Source of the DNA: Chamaelirium japonicum
Lineage: Eukaryota > Streptophyta > Magnoliopsida > Liliales > Melanthiaceae
Assembly: GCA_947650365.1 (NCBI GenBank)
Contig: OX393552.1
Location: 52,831,428 to 52,895,427, forward strand
Direction of reading: 5' to 3'
DNA length: 64,000 nt
Part shown: piece by piece, positions 11,759 through 24,915 of the stretch
How the letters are laid out: each line of letters opens with the position of its first letter
Numbering within the stretch: the first letter of the stretch is position 1
Notes under the pieces: model-generated
Told to the model about the DNA's origin: nothing
Seen by the model: the letters and a program-made list of their open reading frames with translations, nothing else
The model's database searches: none
Position numbers and translations under genes: made by a program

Positions 11759-11992
11759 CGAAAGAGGCAACACCGGGAAGACGGAGCTAGTCGCGTGCAG
11801 CCCCAGGCAGCTCTCTTCCGACAGCGGTCTCCAGAAGCCGGCAGAACCTTCGCAAAGAAGCACAACGGCGAATGAAGGGGGGTAGGGGTCCTTAAATAGA
11901 CCTCCAACCCCGCCCACAAAAGGAATCAAGGACAAGCGCTCTACGATTCCTACGTGTCCAAACCCGACACGCTCTCACCGACGCACTCGTCC
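8361..11992 (+). other. Long non-coding internal region of element A
   Basis: No credible protein. It starts with an A26 tract (8383-8408) and a block reading GACTTGATCCCTCTCAGTAG then GTACGTAGGCA, which I recall from the 3' parts of plant Tat-type elements. About 50 bases ending in CTCCAGAG are duplicated (about 8583-8636 and 8798-8850). Further A tracts lie at 8639-8659, 9084-9099, 10262-10279, 11128-11160 and 11720-11756. Between them are GC-rich, CGC-repeating segments (9750-10110, 10320-10770) and GAAA-rich purine tracts (10115-10210, 10785-10960). Open frames on both strands here are compositional. Confidence 0.7.
9220..9760 (+). repeat. About 150-bp tandem repeat in element A
   Basis: A unit containing CCAAGCATCGAAGAAGCC, CGACGAAAGAGGC and CCCCAGGCAGCACTCTTCC recurs at 9248 and 9402 (154-bp spacing), in a shortened unit near 9555, and at 9687. 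A part unit reappears after the A tract at 11757-11850, so this module was also copied elsewhere in the element. Confidence 0.85.
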
Positions 11993-12005
11993 TTGAGGGG
12001 GCATT
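11993..12005 (+). other. Polypurine tract of element A
   Basis: TTGAGGGGGCATT lies immediately before the TGTAGAC start of the 3' LTR, the usual position for the plus-strand primer. Confidence 0.75.
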
Positions 12006-12652
12006 TGTAGACACACGAATTTCGTCGGACCCGAACCCGACTCACGTGTGCCAACGCGGATGCAAACCCGACACACGGACCCAACTCGCGCGCACCGACA
12101 TGGATTCAAACCCGACTCGCGCGCGCCGATGCGGACCCGGACCCCATGCGCCAAGGGGGGGGGGGGGGCCGGCCCCTACTAGGGTCCGAACCCCATGGGG
12201 GCCGGTCCCTACTAGGACCCAAGCCACATGGGGCCGGCCCTAGTAGGACCCGAACCCCATGGGGGGCCGGCCGGCCCTGCAAGGAAAGGGGAGAAAAAGA
12301 AAGAAAAGAAAAAGGAAAGAAAAGAAAGGAAAGAAAAGAAAAGGAAAGAAAAGAAAAGGAAAGAAAAGAAAGAAAAGGAAAGAATACCGCCATGCGCGGG
12401 GGGAGGTAGCGTATGACGTCTGCACACACGCGGATCTGCGCCGATCCCTCGATCCGACGCACAAGACGAAGCACCCGATCGCCATCGATTTCGTGCGCAA
12501 AATCCAGCCATAATTGCACCCGCCAGAAAAGGAAAACAATTAAATGTTATTCCCTTCATCAATGGATGAATAAAATCCGGGTAATTATGAGAGAGATACA
12601 AAGGGGATTTAAAATTAAAAAGTTTCCATATCTCTCTCCCCACCTCTTTGCC

Positions 12653-12660
12653 TATAAATA
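12653..12660 (+). promoter_or_regulatory. TATA box of the element A LTR
   Basis: TATAAATA in the context CCTATAAATAGAGGGGG, about 650 bases into the LTR. It is the likely core promoter for the gag transcript, and it splits the LTR into a short U3 and a long R/U5 that holds the array. Confidence 0.7.
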
Positions 12661-13406
12661 GAGGGGGTGGGGGAAGGAAAAAATGGTTGGAAAGTTGAAG
12701 ACAAAGCGCCAGAGCTCTGCAGAAGAGAGCACGCTTCTTCATCGACCCGAGGCTTCACGAGGCACAGTCAAGCCTGTCCCGAGGGATCGGCTTACTGAAA
12801 GTCCTCATCAATGTGAAGGCCCTTGCACACGAAGATCATCCCTTCGACTCCGTGCACGAAGAAGAAAGCTCGGAGAAGAAGAACCCTTCGACTCCGAAGA
12901 CGCCAGAAGCAAAGGCCGGAGAAGAAGAGGAGCGGCACTACCCCGTCGTCTCCAACAAGCTTCGACTCCGATCAAGCCCAAAAGCCCGGAGAAGAAGAGG
13001 AGCGGCACTACCCCGTCGTCTCCAACAAGCCTTCGACTCCGATCAAGCCCAAAAGCCCGGAGAAGAAGAGAAGCGGCGCTACACCCGTCGTCGTCAACAA
13101 GGCCTTTGACTCCGATCAAGCCCAAAAGCCCGGAGAAGATGCCGACACCATAACCGTCACCAAGGTCGAGGTCGAGAAATTGAAGACGAAGCGCCAGAGC
13201 TCTGCAGAAGAGAGCACGCTTCTTCATCGACCCAAGGCTTCACGAGGCACAGTCAAGCCTGTCCCGAGGGATCGGCTTACTGAAAGTCCTCATCAACGTG
13301 AAGACCCTTGCGCACGACGATCACCCCTTCGACTCCGTTCACGAAGAAGAAAGCTCGGAGAAGAAGAACCCTTCGACTCCGAGGACGCCAGAAGCAAAGG
13401 CCGGAG

Positions 13407-14167
13407 AAGAAGAGGAGCGGCACTACCCCGTCGTCTCCAACAAGCTTCGACTCCGATCAAGCCCAAAAGCCCGGAGAAGAAGAGGAGCGGCACTACCCCG
13501 TCGTCTCCAACAAGCTTCGACTCCGATCAAGCCCAAAAGCCCGGAGAAGAAGAGGAGCGGCACTACCCCGTCGTCTCCAACAAGCTTCGACTCCGATCAA
13601 GCCCAAAAGCCCGGAGAAGAAGAGGAGCGGCACTACCCCGTCGTCTCCAACAAGCTTCGACTCCGATCAAGCCCAAAAGCCCGGAGAAGGAGAGGAGCGG
13701 CACTACCCCGTCGTCTCCAACAAGCCTTCGACTCCGATCAAGCCCAAAAGCCCGGAGAAGAAGAGGAGCGGCACTACCCCGTCGTCTCCAACAAGCTTCG
13801 ACTCCGATCAAGCCCAAAAGCCCGGAGAAGAAGAGGAGCGGCACTACCCCGTCGTCTCCAACAAGCTTCGACTCCGATCAAGCCCAAAAGCCCGGAGAAG
13901 AAGAGGAGCGGCACTACCCCGTCGTCTCCAACAAGCTTCGACTCCGATCAAGCCCAAAAGCCCGGAGAAGGAGAGGAGCGGCACTACCCCGTCGTCTCCA
14001 ACAAGCCTTCGACTCCGATCAAGCCCAAAAGCCCGGAGAAGAAGAGGAGCGGCACCACCCCGTCGGCTCCAACAAAGCCTTCGACTCTGATCAAGCCCAA
14101 AAGCCCGGAGAAGAAGAGGAGCGGCACCACCCCGTCGGCTCCAACAAATCCTCGATCCCAATCAAGC
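13407..14167 (+). repeat. 70-bp tandem array in the 3' LTR
   Basis: Same array as at 430-1190, shifted by 12,977 bases, with the same pattern of 70- and 71-bp units. Extra units lie at 12950-13100, upstream of the 485-bp duplication junction. Confidence 0.95.
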
Positions 14168-15193
14168 CCCAAAGCCCGGAGGAGAGAAGCGAAGCGTCAT
14201 CACCCCGTCGTCTTCGACTAACGCCTGCGCCATCCACGAAGAAGAAAGCCTGGAGCAGATCGTCTGAAGCGTCGCCACCCCCGTCGTCTTCATCAACAAA
14301 AGCCGACGCTACAACCGTCGCACGGAGACCGTCGCTACCCTCGTCGTCTTCATCAACAAAAGCCGACGCTACAACCGTCGCACGGAGATCGGTGCTAGCC
14401 CCACCATCTTCGAAAGCATTCTTCGACTCCGATCACGCCAAAGAAGCCCGGAGAAGAGGAGAAGTCCCGTCGACACGCAAACCGTCGAAGCACCGGAGAA
14501 GTAGCCTACGTCGTTCGAGGAAGAAGATCGAGTTGACGCTGAAGCTAAAGCCTACGCAAGAAGCCAAAGCAAAGCCCCAGTAAAGCCCGCGCCAAAGCAA
14601 CGCAAGTGCCAAAGCCAAGCGACTACGCCGGCCACGAGCAAAAGCACCGCACGTTCTAGCCGATACGACGCGAAGTCCGGAAGAACGAAAGCATCGCAAG
14701 TCTCTCCCAGCTACGTCCAAGTGCAAGCGCCGAAGCAAAGCAAAAGCCAGAGCCACGCCGGAGCCAAGCCAAAGCCAAAAAGCCAAAGCCAAAGCCAACG
14801 CCAAAAGCTCGATCGACGCCGCGAACCGACGATCAAGGACACCGAGGTCAAGCAAGGAACGAGGAAGACGCGAAGACCGAGGAACGAAGCCGAAAACCCC
14901 CTAGCCGAGAAAGCGCGAAGCACGGAAGGGACAAAGCAACGGTGGACATTCCTTAGCCTCTCCAAAACCCTCTCCCTGTAAAACCCCTGTCCTGGGCAGC
15001 CCCTTCAGCGCTCTCGCACGAACACCACGTGGAGACGCGGATCAAAGGGATCCCCCAGAAGATCTTTCCCACAATCCCCTGATCAAAACTCGCCGCAACC
15101 CGGACTCGCTACACCCGAGCAACCCGGGTCCCGGCCACAATTGTAATCTCGTTTTGTGCAATAAAGCCGACCCGTACCTTTTTTGCGCATACA

Positions 15194-15259
15194 GTGGCTA
15201 TCTTTTAAGTTCATTTAAATGCCTACCATAAATATGATAAATTCATTTAATGGTCATTT

Positions 15260-15317
<58 letters not shown>

Positions 15318-15430
15318 ACAAGTGAATCACACTTACTTCAGATTTCACACTTCTTCGAACAGTTGCGTTGTTGTCTTTGTCAAATGACATGCATCAAGCA
15401 CATTCGGGCATTGCCCGGGTTTCTTACTAG
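15194..15430 (+). mobile_element. 3' part of a Helitron-like element, split by element A
   Basis: It ends with a GC-rich inverted repeat (CGGGCATTGCCCG, 15405-15417), then about ten bases, then CTAG (15427-15430) followed by T. This is the arrangement of Helitron 3' ends. It shares its last ~200 bases with the next unit (block CCTACCATAAATATGATAAAT and the GCATCAAGC block). A (CT)n tract at 15261-15316 lies inside. The left part is presumably beyond element A, outside the window. Confidence 0.65.
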
Positions 15431-15691
15431 TAGTATAATACTAAAATGAAAACCTCTCTTCCGTGTTGTGACACGTGGACGTCTTTTAAAGAGCCGAAAT
15501 TCTTCTTCAATGTGGGAACGCAGCTCATCACTTTTAAATCCTATTAAAAGCCTACCATAAATATGATAAATACTCATTCAATGATATTTAATAGTCATTT
15601 GATGTAACAGATTTCACACTTCTTTGCGATATAGTCTGTGCCAAATGGTGTGCATCAAGCTCATCCGGGCATTGCCCGGGTTTCATACTAG
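15431..15691 (+). mobile_element. Short non-autonomous Helitron-like unit
   Basis: It begins directly after the previous CTAG end (TAGTATAATACTAAAATG) and ends with the same signature: the CCGGGCATTGCCCGG inverted repeat (about 15665-15679) and CTAG at 15688-15691 followed by T. It is about 260 bp with no coding capacity. A canonical 5' TC is not obvious, so the left edge is uncertain. Confidence 0.6.
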
Positions 15692-15885
15692 TTACCAAAG
15701 AATTGAGCCCATAAGGGTGGCAAACTGATAATACTATTCACATTTGAGGCGAACCCAAAAAGAGAGATGAATGAAACCAAGAACGGGACCGAGAAACCCA
15801 TCCCACCACCCTCTACATTCCCACTGTATCATGTACCTATTCACACTTCGTCTCGTACCCCCCCCCCCCCCCCCGACCCGAAACC

Positions 15886-16590
15886 CTAATAGTCATCGGC
15901 GGCGACGATGGTGACGGAACCCAGCAGCGTCGCCAGCTCATCGTCCCTGGCCACCGCCAGCTGGATGTGGCGCGGCACGATCTGGGTCTTATTGTTGTCC
16001 CGCGCCGCATATCCCGCCAGCTCCAGCATCTGCAACGCCGTCACCCCCAATACCATCAAGATTTCAGAAAATCGAACCTTAAAATCTCAATCACAACGAG
16101 ATGGACGGAAAAATCCGCAGCAAGAAATAGATCAGCTCAATAGCTTCTGAACCCTAAATCGATCTCTTGAACGGAACGGGAACCCTAGCCAGCTGGAAGA
16201 ACGCAACAAGAAACCCTAAGAAAGAACGGGCCACGGCAAGGGGAATCCGACGAAAGAAGTTATAGAGATCCAGATCGGGACAGGAAGAGGAAGCACGAGA
16301 TTCGAAATCAAGAAGGTAGAGATCTCAAGGGCTTGGGTGGTTATTGATGAAGGGGAACGGAACAAGACCTCAGCGGCGACGTACTGGAGGACGGCGGCGA
16401 GGTAGACCGGGGCTCCGCTGCTGATGCGGTCCGCGTACTTTCCGGTCTTGAGTAGGCGGGAGATCCTGCCGACAGGGAACATGAGCCCGGCCATTTGGCT
16501 CTGCGACCTCGGCTTCGCGGCTGCGGTGGTCCGGCGATTCTTCCCTCCTGAAGAGGGATGCCCAGCGGGAGACTTCCCTCCAATGGCCAT
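15886..16590 (-). CDS. Histone H2A-like protein, two exons, shortened C-terminus (121 aa)
   Basis: Exon 1 is 16590-16369 and exon 2 is 16029-15886, with a 339-bp intron (GT donor at 16368-16367, AG acceptor at 16031-16030) falling at the conserved AAE/LELAG point of the histone fold. Both exons are multiples of three (222 + 144 bases). Recognisable H2A segments are [47 protein letters not shown] and VPRHIQLAV. The product would pair with H2B in nucleosomes. It departs from ordinary plant H2A: the acidic-patch residue equivalent to E56 is Q, and the protein stops eight residues after GSVTI (VAADDY end). It therefore lacks the GGVxPNI docking segment and the basic tail. The ATG at 16590 fits H2A N-termini; an in-frame upstream ATG reads through a CT repeat and is unlikely. 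The gene may be a functional short variant or a decaying copy; splicing and frame are intact. Confidence 0.85.
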
Positions 16591-16615
16591 TGCCTCGAGT
16601 TCGCAGAGAACAGAC

Positions 16616-16617
<2 letters not shown>

Positions 16618-16656
<39 letters not shown>

Positions 16657-16702
16657 GGAGTGAGACTGCTTTTGATCCATAGGGAACCGGCCGTTATATA
16701 GA
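16618..16702 (-). promoter_or_regulatory. Core promoter and CT-rich leader of the H2A gene
   Basis: On the minus strand CTATATAAC lies at about 16702-16694, roughly 105 bases upstream of the start codon. A (CT)n leader (complement of 16618-16653) follows, typical of plant 5' leaders. Confidence 0.6.
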
Positions 16703-19264
<2,562 letters not shown>

Positions 19265-19618
19265 TGTTGGGTTTTAGTCCCACATCGGCTAGCAGCTGGG
19301 TGATAGTGTGCTTAAATACCCCTGGTGGAACTCCCCTTATGACTCGGGTTTTGAGGCGAGAGGGTATCTACAAATGCTATCAGAGCTAGGTTGCCACCCA
19401 GTTCGGATCTAGTCGGGCCGGAGTGTCCTCTTTCTCTGTCGCCCGTCGCACGTCGCACGAGAGGGGGGCTAGCGGGTGGTTCAGCCGTAGCCTCGTGTGA
19501 GGGGGGGGATTGTTGGGTTTCAGCCCCACATCGGCTAGGGGCTGGGTGATGGTGTGCTTAAATCCCTCTGGTGGACCTCCCCTTACGACTCAGGTTTTGG
19601 GGCGAGAGGGTATCTACA
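19265..19618 (+). mobile_element. TRIM (miniature LTR retrotransposon, 354 bp)
   Basis: Two 108-bp direct repeats (19265-19372 and 19511-19618) start TGTTGGGTTT and end TCTACA. The internal 138 bp begins a few bases later with TATCAGAGCTAGG, which matches the tRNA-iMet primer site used by many plant elements. It ends in the polypurine run GAGGGGGGGGAT before the second repeat. Flanking pentamers CCAGG and CCAAG are a near target duplication. There is no coding capacity, as expected for TRIMs. Confidence 0.85.
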
Positions 19619-19946
19619 CCAAGGTGGAAAGGTGGAGTATTTAATAAAGGCATGACTACATGTCCTTTGAGATTTGACCCTTGGCACGGAGGTTGGTAGC
19701 TGTGACCCACGGGTAGTGCCACCTGTGTAACTTGACAACCAAGGGGAAAAGAAAAAGGGTGGTGCTATTGGCACCTCACAATCTACTAGGGCCACAAACT
19801 TAACACAACAAATACTATATGCGTGCCCAATGCCTTCCATGCATATTGATAAAGGTATCGTCGTCTTTGCAGCAGGTGTTGCTGGACCTATGCAACCGAA
19901 CTGTTCCCCACTCCCCCCATTTTCCTCTTCCTCCTCATGCTCACTT
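19619..19946. other. Intergenic, nothing recognised
   Basis: Unique-looking sequence between the TRIM and the copia LTR. No supported gene. Confidence 0.5.
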
Positions 19947-21087
19947 TGTTGGATGTGTGTTTGAAAACCACACAACAACCAAATGTTTAGTCCCATATCG
20001 GTAAGGGGAGAAATCCTCTACCTCTTTATAAGGGATTGTCCACTTCCCCCAACTAGTCATCACACTAGAGGAGGGGCTCCACTAGCTCACACACGTGCGC
20101 GCGTGCGTGCCGTGCTGAACCAGGCTGGGCTTGGCCATGGGCTGGGCGACGCGTGTGTGTGTGTGCCCGTGGACCCGGATACGATAGCACCTCCGAAATG
20201 GGCTGGTTCGCACCTGCCATATTTTTGTTTTTGCTTTTAAGTCCTCCACCATTTATGAAATTCCTTTTGGGCTACTAACCGTTGTTGCATGCGACCCGTT
20301 GCTACATGCTAGCCGTTACAAGGCTGCTCTCTGCAAGCTGTAACGTGCGAGGTTAATGGGCTTAATCGCAGCCCATTAACCGCTCCCCTCTTTCAGCCTT
20401 CTATTAACAGTCCGAGGCCTATATAAGGCCCGGTGCAGCCATGGGATGAGAACACTCCGAAAATCGGAATTACTCTCTGCCTCTCCCTCTCCCATTCTCT
20501 CAAGCTCGTGGTGTAGTGCTGTCCTTTTGCTCCGAGGAGACTCCCTCTCTCGGATCAAACCTCTGCTGCGGTGTTGCGTCCCTGCTTCGAGAAGATCGTC
20601 GACGAGTCGCTGGGTTCCTGCAAGTTGTACGAGGTTCGCAAAGCCTTCTTGGAGTCGTGCCGATGAGAAGGAGGTCGCCTGACCAGGGTCGTCGTATCTC
20701 CGAGAACCATTGCCACGAGACCCGCACGAGGGGGGCAATAAGTTTCTTGGGACAGTGCCTAGCACGCTTCGACCACAGGCCAGAATTTCTAACTCTTCCT
20801 TTGTCCTAACATTAGATCTAAATTAATCAAATTGCATCTAATAGAGAAATCTAAATAATTAGAGATAATTTAGATAGATTATTTCTTTCTTTTAGAAAAG
20901 TTCGGCAAGGTGAATGACGGTTCCATAGAACCCGCTATGCCTTGGCAACAATTTCTAAAATAATATTGTGACTTGCTTGCCTTTGCTTGCGTGAAAATAA
21001 TATTTGCTAAATAATTAATTATTTAATATAAAGGATTTGATTAAGCTCCTAAATTTGCTAGTATGGAATGGTTAGAATTTTCCAACA
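19947..21087 (+). mobile_element. 5' LTR of copia element D (1141 bp)
   Basis: Starts TGTTGGATG and ends TTCCAACA. The partner is 44771-45898, with several percent divergence and small indels. TATA-like boxes CTTTATAAGG (about 20034) and CTATATAAGG (about 20419) are present in both copies. The flanking pentamers of the whole element are CACTT (19942-19946) and CCCTT (45899-45903), four of five matching. No clear tRNA-iMet primer site follows the LTR end. Confidence 0.88.
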
Positions 21088-21546
21088 TTCCAAGAAATTT
21101 ATTGAATATTTAATCGTTCATCATAGCTAAAAGAAACATTTATCATTTTCACTTGTTCTCACTAAAATAAATTGTTAGCTTTATTACGTTTGTTATCATA
21201 GCTTGCTCATTAGTCTTTAAAAGTTGCGCGGTAGTTATTACTTGTAAAATTATTTTCTACAAAAGTTAATTAGAAGCATAGATTATAGAAAAGATTATAA
21301 GTCGTCATTGGAATATTCCACTGCCTACGGTGTCAAGAAAGGCTTGACAAACCGGCATTAAATTGCCCAAGGTAGCTTGGTATTTGAGCGAACCTAGTGC
21401 TCCACCTCCTACCTGGAGCCCATCTGGCCGTTAGGATTTGGAAGTTTCATTTGGACTTCTAAAAGTCAAATCTATCTAAGTGTGATTTAAAATTGATAAA
21501 AATTATTTTTTAATCCTCATATTTCAACTCCTTACTTTGGACCGAA
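21088..21546 (+). other. Leader of copia element D
   Basis: AT-rich untranslated sequence between the LTR and the first gag codon. No standard primer-binding site recognised. Confidence 0.5.
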
Positions 21547-22593
21547 ATGGCATCACCAAATCGTGAAACCCTTAGTGCCAAACCCGAGAAGTTTGACAGG
21601 TCTAACTTTAAGAGGTGGTAAAACCAGATGCGATTCTGGCTAACCACACTTGGGTTACTGTCAGCCATAGGTGAAACCGCACCAGGAGTATCCAGTGGGT
21701 CTAGCCAAACTCATTGTACCCGAGCCTCCACTTCTTAACCTGAAACTAAACCAACTTCTAGCACTCCCACTAGGACCCCAGAAGAAATCAACTATCATGG
21801 CCTTCATAGGATCCTAGGGGCATTATCTGATAGACTCTATGATATCTATTATACCATTCAAAATCCTAAGGACCTATGGGATACCCTAGACCGTAAGTAT
21901 GGCCTAGATGATGCTGGAGTAAAATGTTTCAAAGCGTCAGACTTCAACAGCTTCAAAATGGTTGACTTCAAACCCATGAATGATCAGATTCATGAGTTTG
22001 AGAACCTAGTCCAACATCTAAAGACTAATGGTTCCACCCTTGATGAAACCTTCCAAATATCCTGTCTTATAGATAAACTACCTGCTTCTTGGTCTGAGTT
22101 TTCTAAGCACCTAAGTCATACCCAAGGTGACCTAACCCTAACTCAAGTTCTAAACTCTATTAGAATTGAGGAGCAACATAGGCTCAGGAAAAAGGGATCC
22201 TCTGAATCCAAACCTAAGGTCAACAACATAGAGAGTCAACTATCCACGCCATTCCAAAAATCTAGACATAAGTTCCAGAAGAAACCCTTCCACCCTAAGC
22301 CTAAGCCATATACCAAGAAGCCCTACCATAGCAGTCATAACCCAACCCATCCCAAGGACCAAAAGAAGAAAGGAGTGTGTTGCTGCTACGTCTGCAGTCG
22401 AACCAATCACATGGCCAACCAATGCTTCTACAAGAAGACAGCACCACCTCCAAATCCAAGAAGGAATGGTTCAATGCCACCCGGCTCCCAAGTCAACATG
22501 GTGACCTCTAGAGCTGGCTCTTCTGGGACCGCTTTCAGGTCTGTTCTCTTCACCCCTGAAGTTAACATGACCTTTCAAGCATTTGATTGGTGG
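21547..22593 (+). pseudogene. Copia element D gag (broken)
   Basis: The frame opens MASPNRETLSAKPEKF at 21547 and shows the Ty1-copia gag pattern, including a CCHC knuckle CYVCSRTNHMANQC at about 22381-22422 (C-X2-C-X4-H-X4-C). It is interrupted by a TAA after KRW near 21618 and by a stop near 21736. It runs without a stop from 21958 into DWW at 22593, where the Athila element cuts it. The continuation IDTGA lies at 41241. Confidence 0.85.
22589..22593 (+). other. Target-site duplication GGTGG of the Athila-type insertion
   Basis: GGTGG at 22589-22593 is repeated exactly at 41236-41240, directly outside the two Athila LTR ends. This fixes the insertion in the copia protease codons. Confidence 0.9.
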
Positions 22594-24597
22594 TGATAAA
22601 TCTCAATTTTGTGCTTTAAATCCTAAAGTTCAAGAAAGCATTATTTATATTTTTCGTTATCAATAGCGCATATTGCATAAACTTTTAGACACCTTGCCTT
22701 TGTTCTTATTATGCATACTTTTATTTGTAGGTGTGTGGTTGCGGCTCAACTCGAACTAAGCGAGCACAAATCGGCATGAGGTCGACCATCACTTAGCAAT
22801 CAAATCGGGCGACACACCTACATGTCGGTACATGAATATTATGGTAGGACTACTCGAATCAGTCTGATTCAAAGCTCGGTTGTAGTTCCTAGTGAGCACA
22901 GTATCTAGGTACAGTCGAGTAATGAGAAAAGACCGATTATGAAGTCCTTTTCTTCTACCGTGCAAGTTGGTGCGTGGCTATAATCGACTTGGGCGCACAG
23001 TTGTCGGCAAACAAAGATTAGAACACTTGGATGTAACTCTGTACCACCTGATAGCAATTCAGCAATTGCTTAACTCAAATAGAAGTACTTTGCAGCACTT
23101 GAGAGAGGAAGTAGTGCACTCCGGTTGGGACTCAAGCACTAGCCAAACGTGTCATACAGTTGGTGCATCCAAACCCAATTCAATTCAAAGCAATACAAAA
23201 TGATGGACCACTGCTGCATTGGAGTCAAAACAGCCCACTTTCGATGATGACTTGGTGAACATTTAAAGGCACTCACTTGGCATCAAATTCCACACAAAGC
23301 AACAGCTTCTAAAATGACATTAAATGTCATCAAGAGTAATACAACAGCAAACAGCTTCATGACCTCTTTCCTTCCATGGATTTGATCCAAGCCATCACGT
23401 CAAAGCAAGTCTCAATTCAATGCATTGAATGTTAGCTAGACAAAGAATCCTGAAGGTATTACTCTTAAAGTCACCCAAGCATACAAAAGAGAATTCAAAT
23501 TCCCATGGGCAACCACAACGGCTAAAGAATCCCATTATCCATAGGAGCATTTAATGCCATGAAGAGTTTCCATTTCAAGCATAAACAGCAGCCACTAGCA
23601 TTAGGAATTTAAATGGCATACAATGGATCCTAAGAGATCTTATCTCAGGGATTGAATCTATTATATAAAGGGGCTCGGAATGGCTATGGGGGGAATTCAC
23701 GGTTTTGGGATGGATTTGTGATCCGGAATTTCATTCATCCACCTCTCTTCTATATTTTATTTATTCCAATAATGAGTGGCTAAGTTCATCGCTAGGGTTC
23801 GAGAGGAGGTCCAAGCTCTCTCTCCTTTTGTAATTTAGGAGGATTTACATCATGATTCAATGCTTAATGGAATGTTCATTTTCTGAAATTTCTTGTTCTT
23901 GATTACTCATTTCATATTGTATGTCACGCATGTATTGTCGTTGTTAGTTCAAGTTCTTTAAACTTCTAGACGTTTCAATATCGGTGAGACGATGAGTAGT
24001 TTTGCTTGATCAGTGATATCATTGATGCCTGGGATTCACTCTTCGTGCCCACACCTGGACTATTCTAGGATTTGGTTTTCAAAGATTAAAAATATCTTGT
24101 TGAGAATGAATCTATTGTTACTAATTTAATGTGCTTTGATTTAAATATCTTTGTAGAAAGTAAACTCATTAGTTTTTCCTCCTATCTTGGTGTACACCTC
24201 TAGAAGGAGCAAAAGGGAAGGGTTTGGGTCACTCTCAATACCCTAGCCCTTTCTCATCTCTACATCACTCCTTACAAAACTTCACCACCATCGGTGGTAC
24301 AAATTCCTTATGCACACTTGCACCCATTTTCACTATCATATCTACTTACTAGCTCTCTTAAATTTTAGTAGCACTGTTCAATCGTTCACCAATCTCATTC
24401 CCTGTGGATTCGACCTTGGGACTCTCAAGTATATCTTGTCTACAACGCACTCACCCTAGTTTGCACTCTCACATTTGTTGCATACACCTTAGTGTCTAGG
24501 GAATTTTAATGTTACATTCATCATCTTTTAGCAATTGAGTGGAACATATTCTTGTGTCTCCACCGTATCATTGAGTGCGCACATTAAGGTTGTAACA
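22594..24597 (+). mobile_element. 5' LTR of Athila-type element (2004 bp)
   Basis: Starts TGATAAATCTC and ends TTGTAACA. The partner is split into 30871-31869 and 40223-41235. A TATA box (TATATAAAG) lies at about 23663-23671. Copies differ by scattered substitutions and small indels, so this insertion is older than element A. Confidence 0.92.
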
Positions 24598-24603
24598 AGT
24601 TTT

Positions 24604-24621
24604 TGGCACCCTTGCCGGTGA
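24604..24621 (+). other. Primer-binding site of the Athila-type element
   Basis: TGGCACCCTTGCCGGTGA, six bases after the LTR end. It resembles the tRNA-Asp complement used by many Athila-lineage elements, with a few mismatches. Confidence 0.65.
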
Positions 24622-24915
24622 GTGGCTATCAGCGAACGAGAACAAGGGTTACTACATTTTTTTTTCTGCTTCTTTTTATTTTATTTTTTATTTTTTATTT
24701 TTTTTCATCTCTGAGTGAAAAGTGAGGAAAAGATTTGTACTACCATAGCTGTAATAATACATGTGCTTTAAAGCGAAGTCGAGAAGCTTCTACATCATTT
24801 GAAGAGTGAAGATAACAAGATTAACAGGTGGGCATGCTTCAAAGGTAACAATTTTTCATACCACCTAACACACACTCTTAGTAATACAATTGTGGTGCTC
24901 AGATCTTGAATTCAG

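Larger units (their letters stand above)
12006..15193 (+). mobile_element. 3' LTR of element A (3188 bp)
   Basis: Starts TGTAGACACACG at 12006 and ends GCATACA at 15193, directly after a polypurine tract. Its first part holds GGGGCCGG/ACCCCATG repeats (12140-12275), a GAAA-rich purine tract (12285-12385) and a TATA box. A large internal duplication follows (segments starting 12695 and 13180, 485 bp apart), then the 70-bp array, and AATAAA at 15160-15165. The next five bases are GTGGC; the matching 5' target copy is outside the window. The boundary logic is supported by the related solo LTR at 47958-50577, which has a perfect target duplication. Confidence 0.93.

Noticed and set aside
15844..15888. 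H2A C-terminus shortened by a simple frameshift
   Set aside because: Reading the other frames past GSVTI does not give a GGVxPNI-like segment, so the short end is not explained by one indel.
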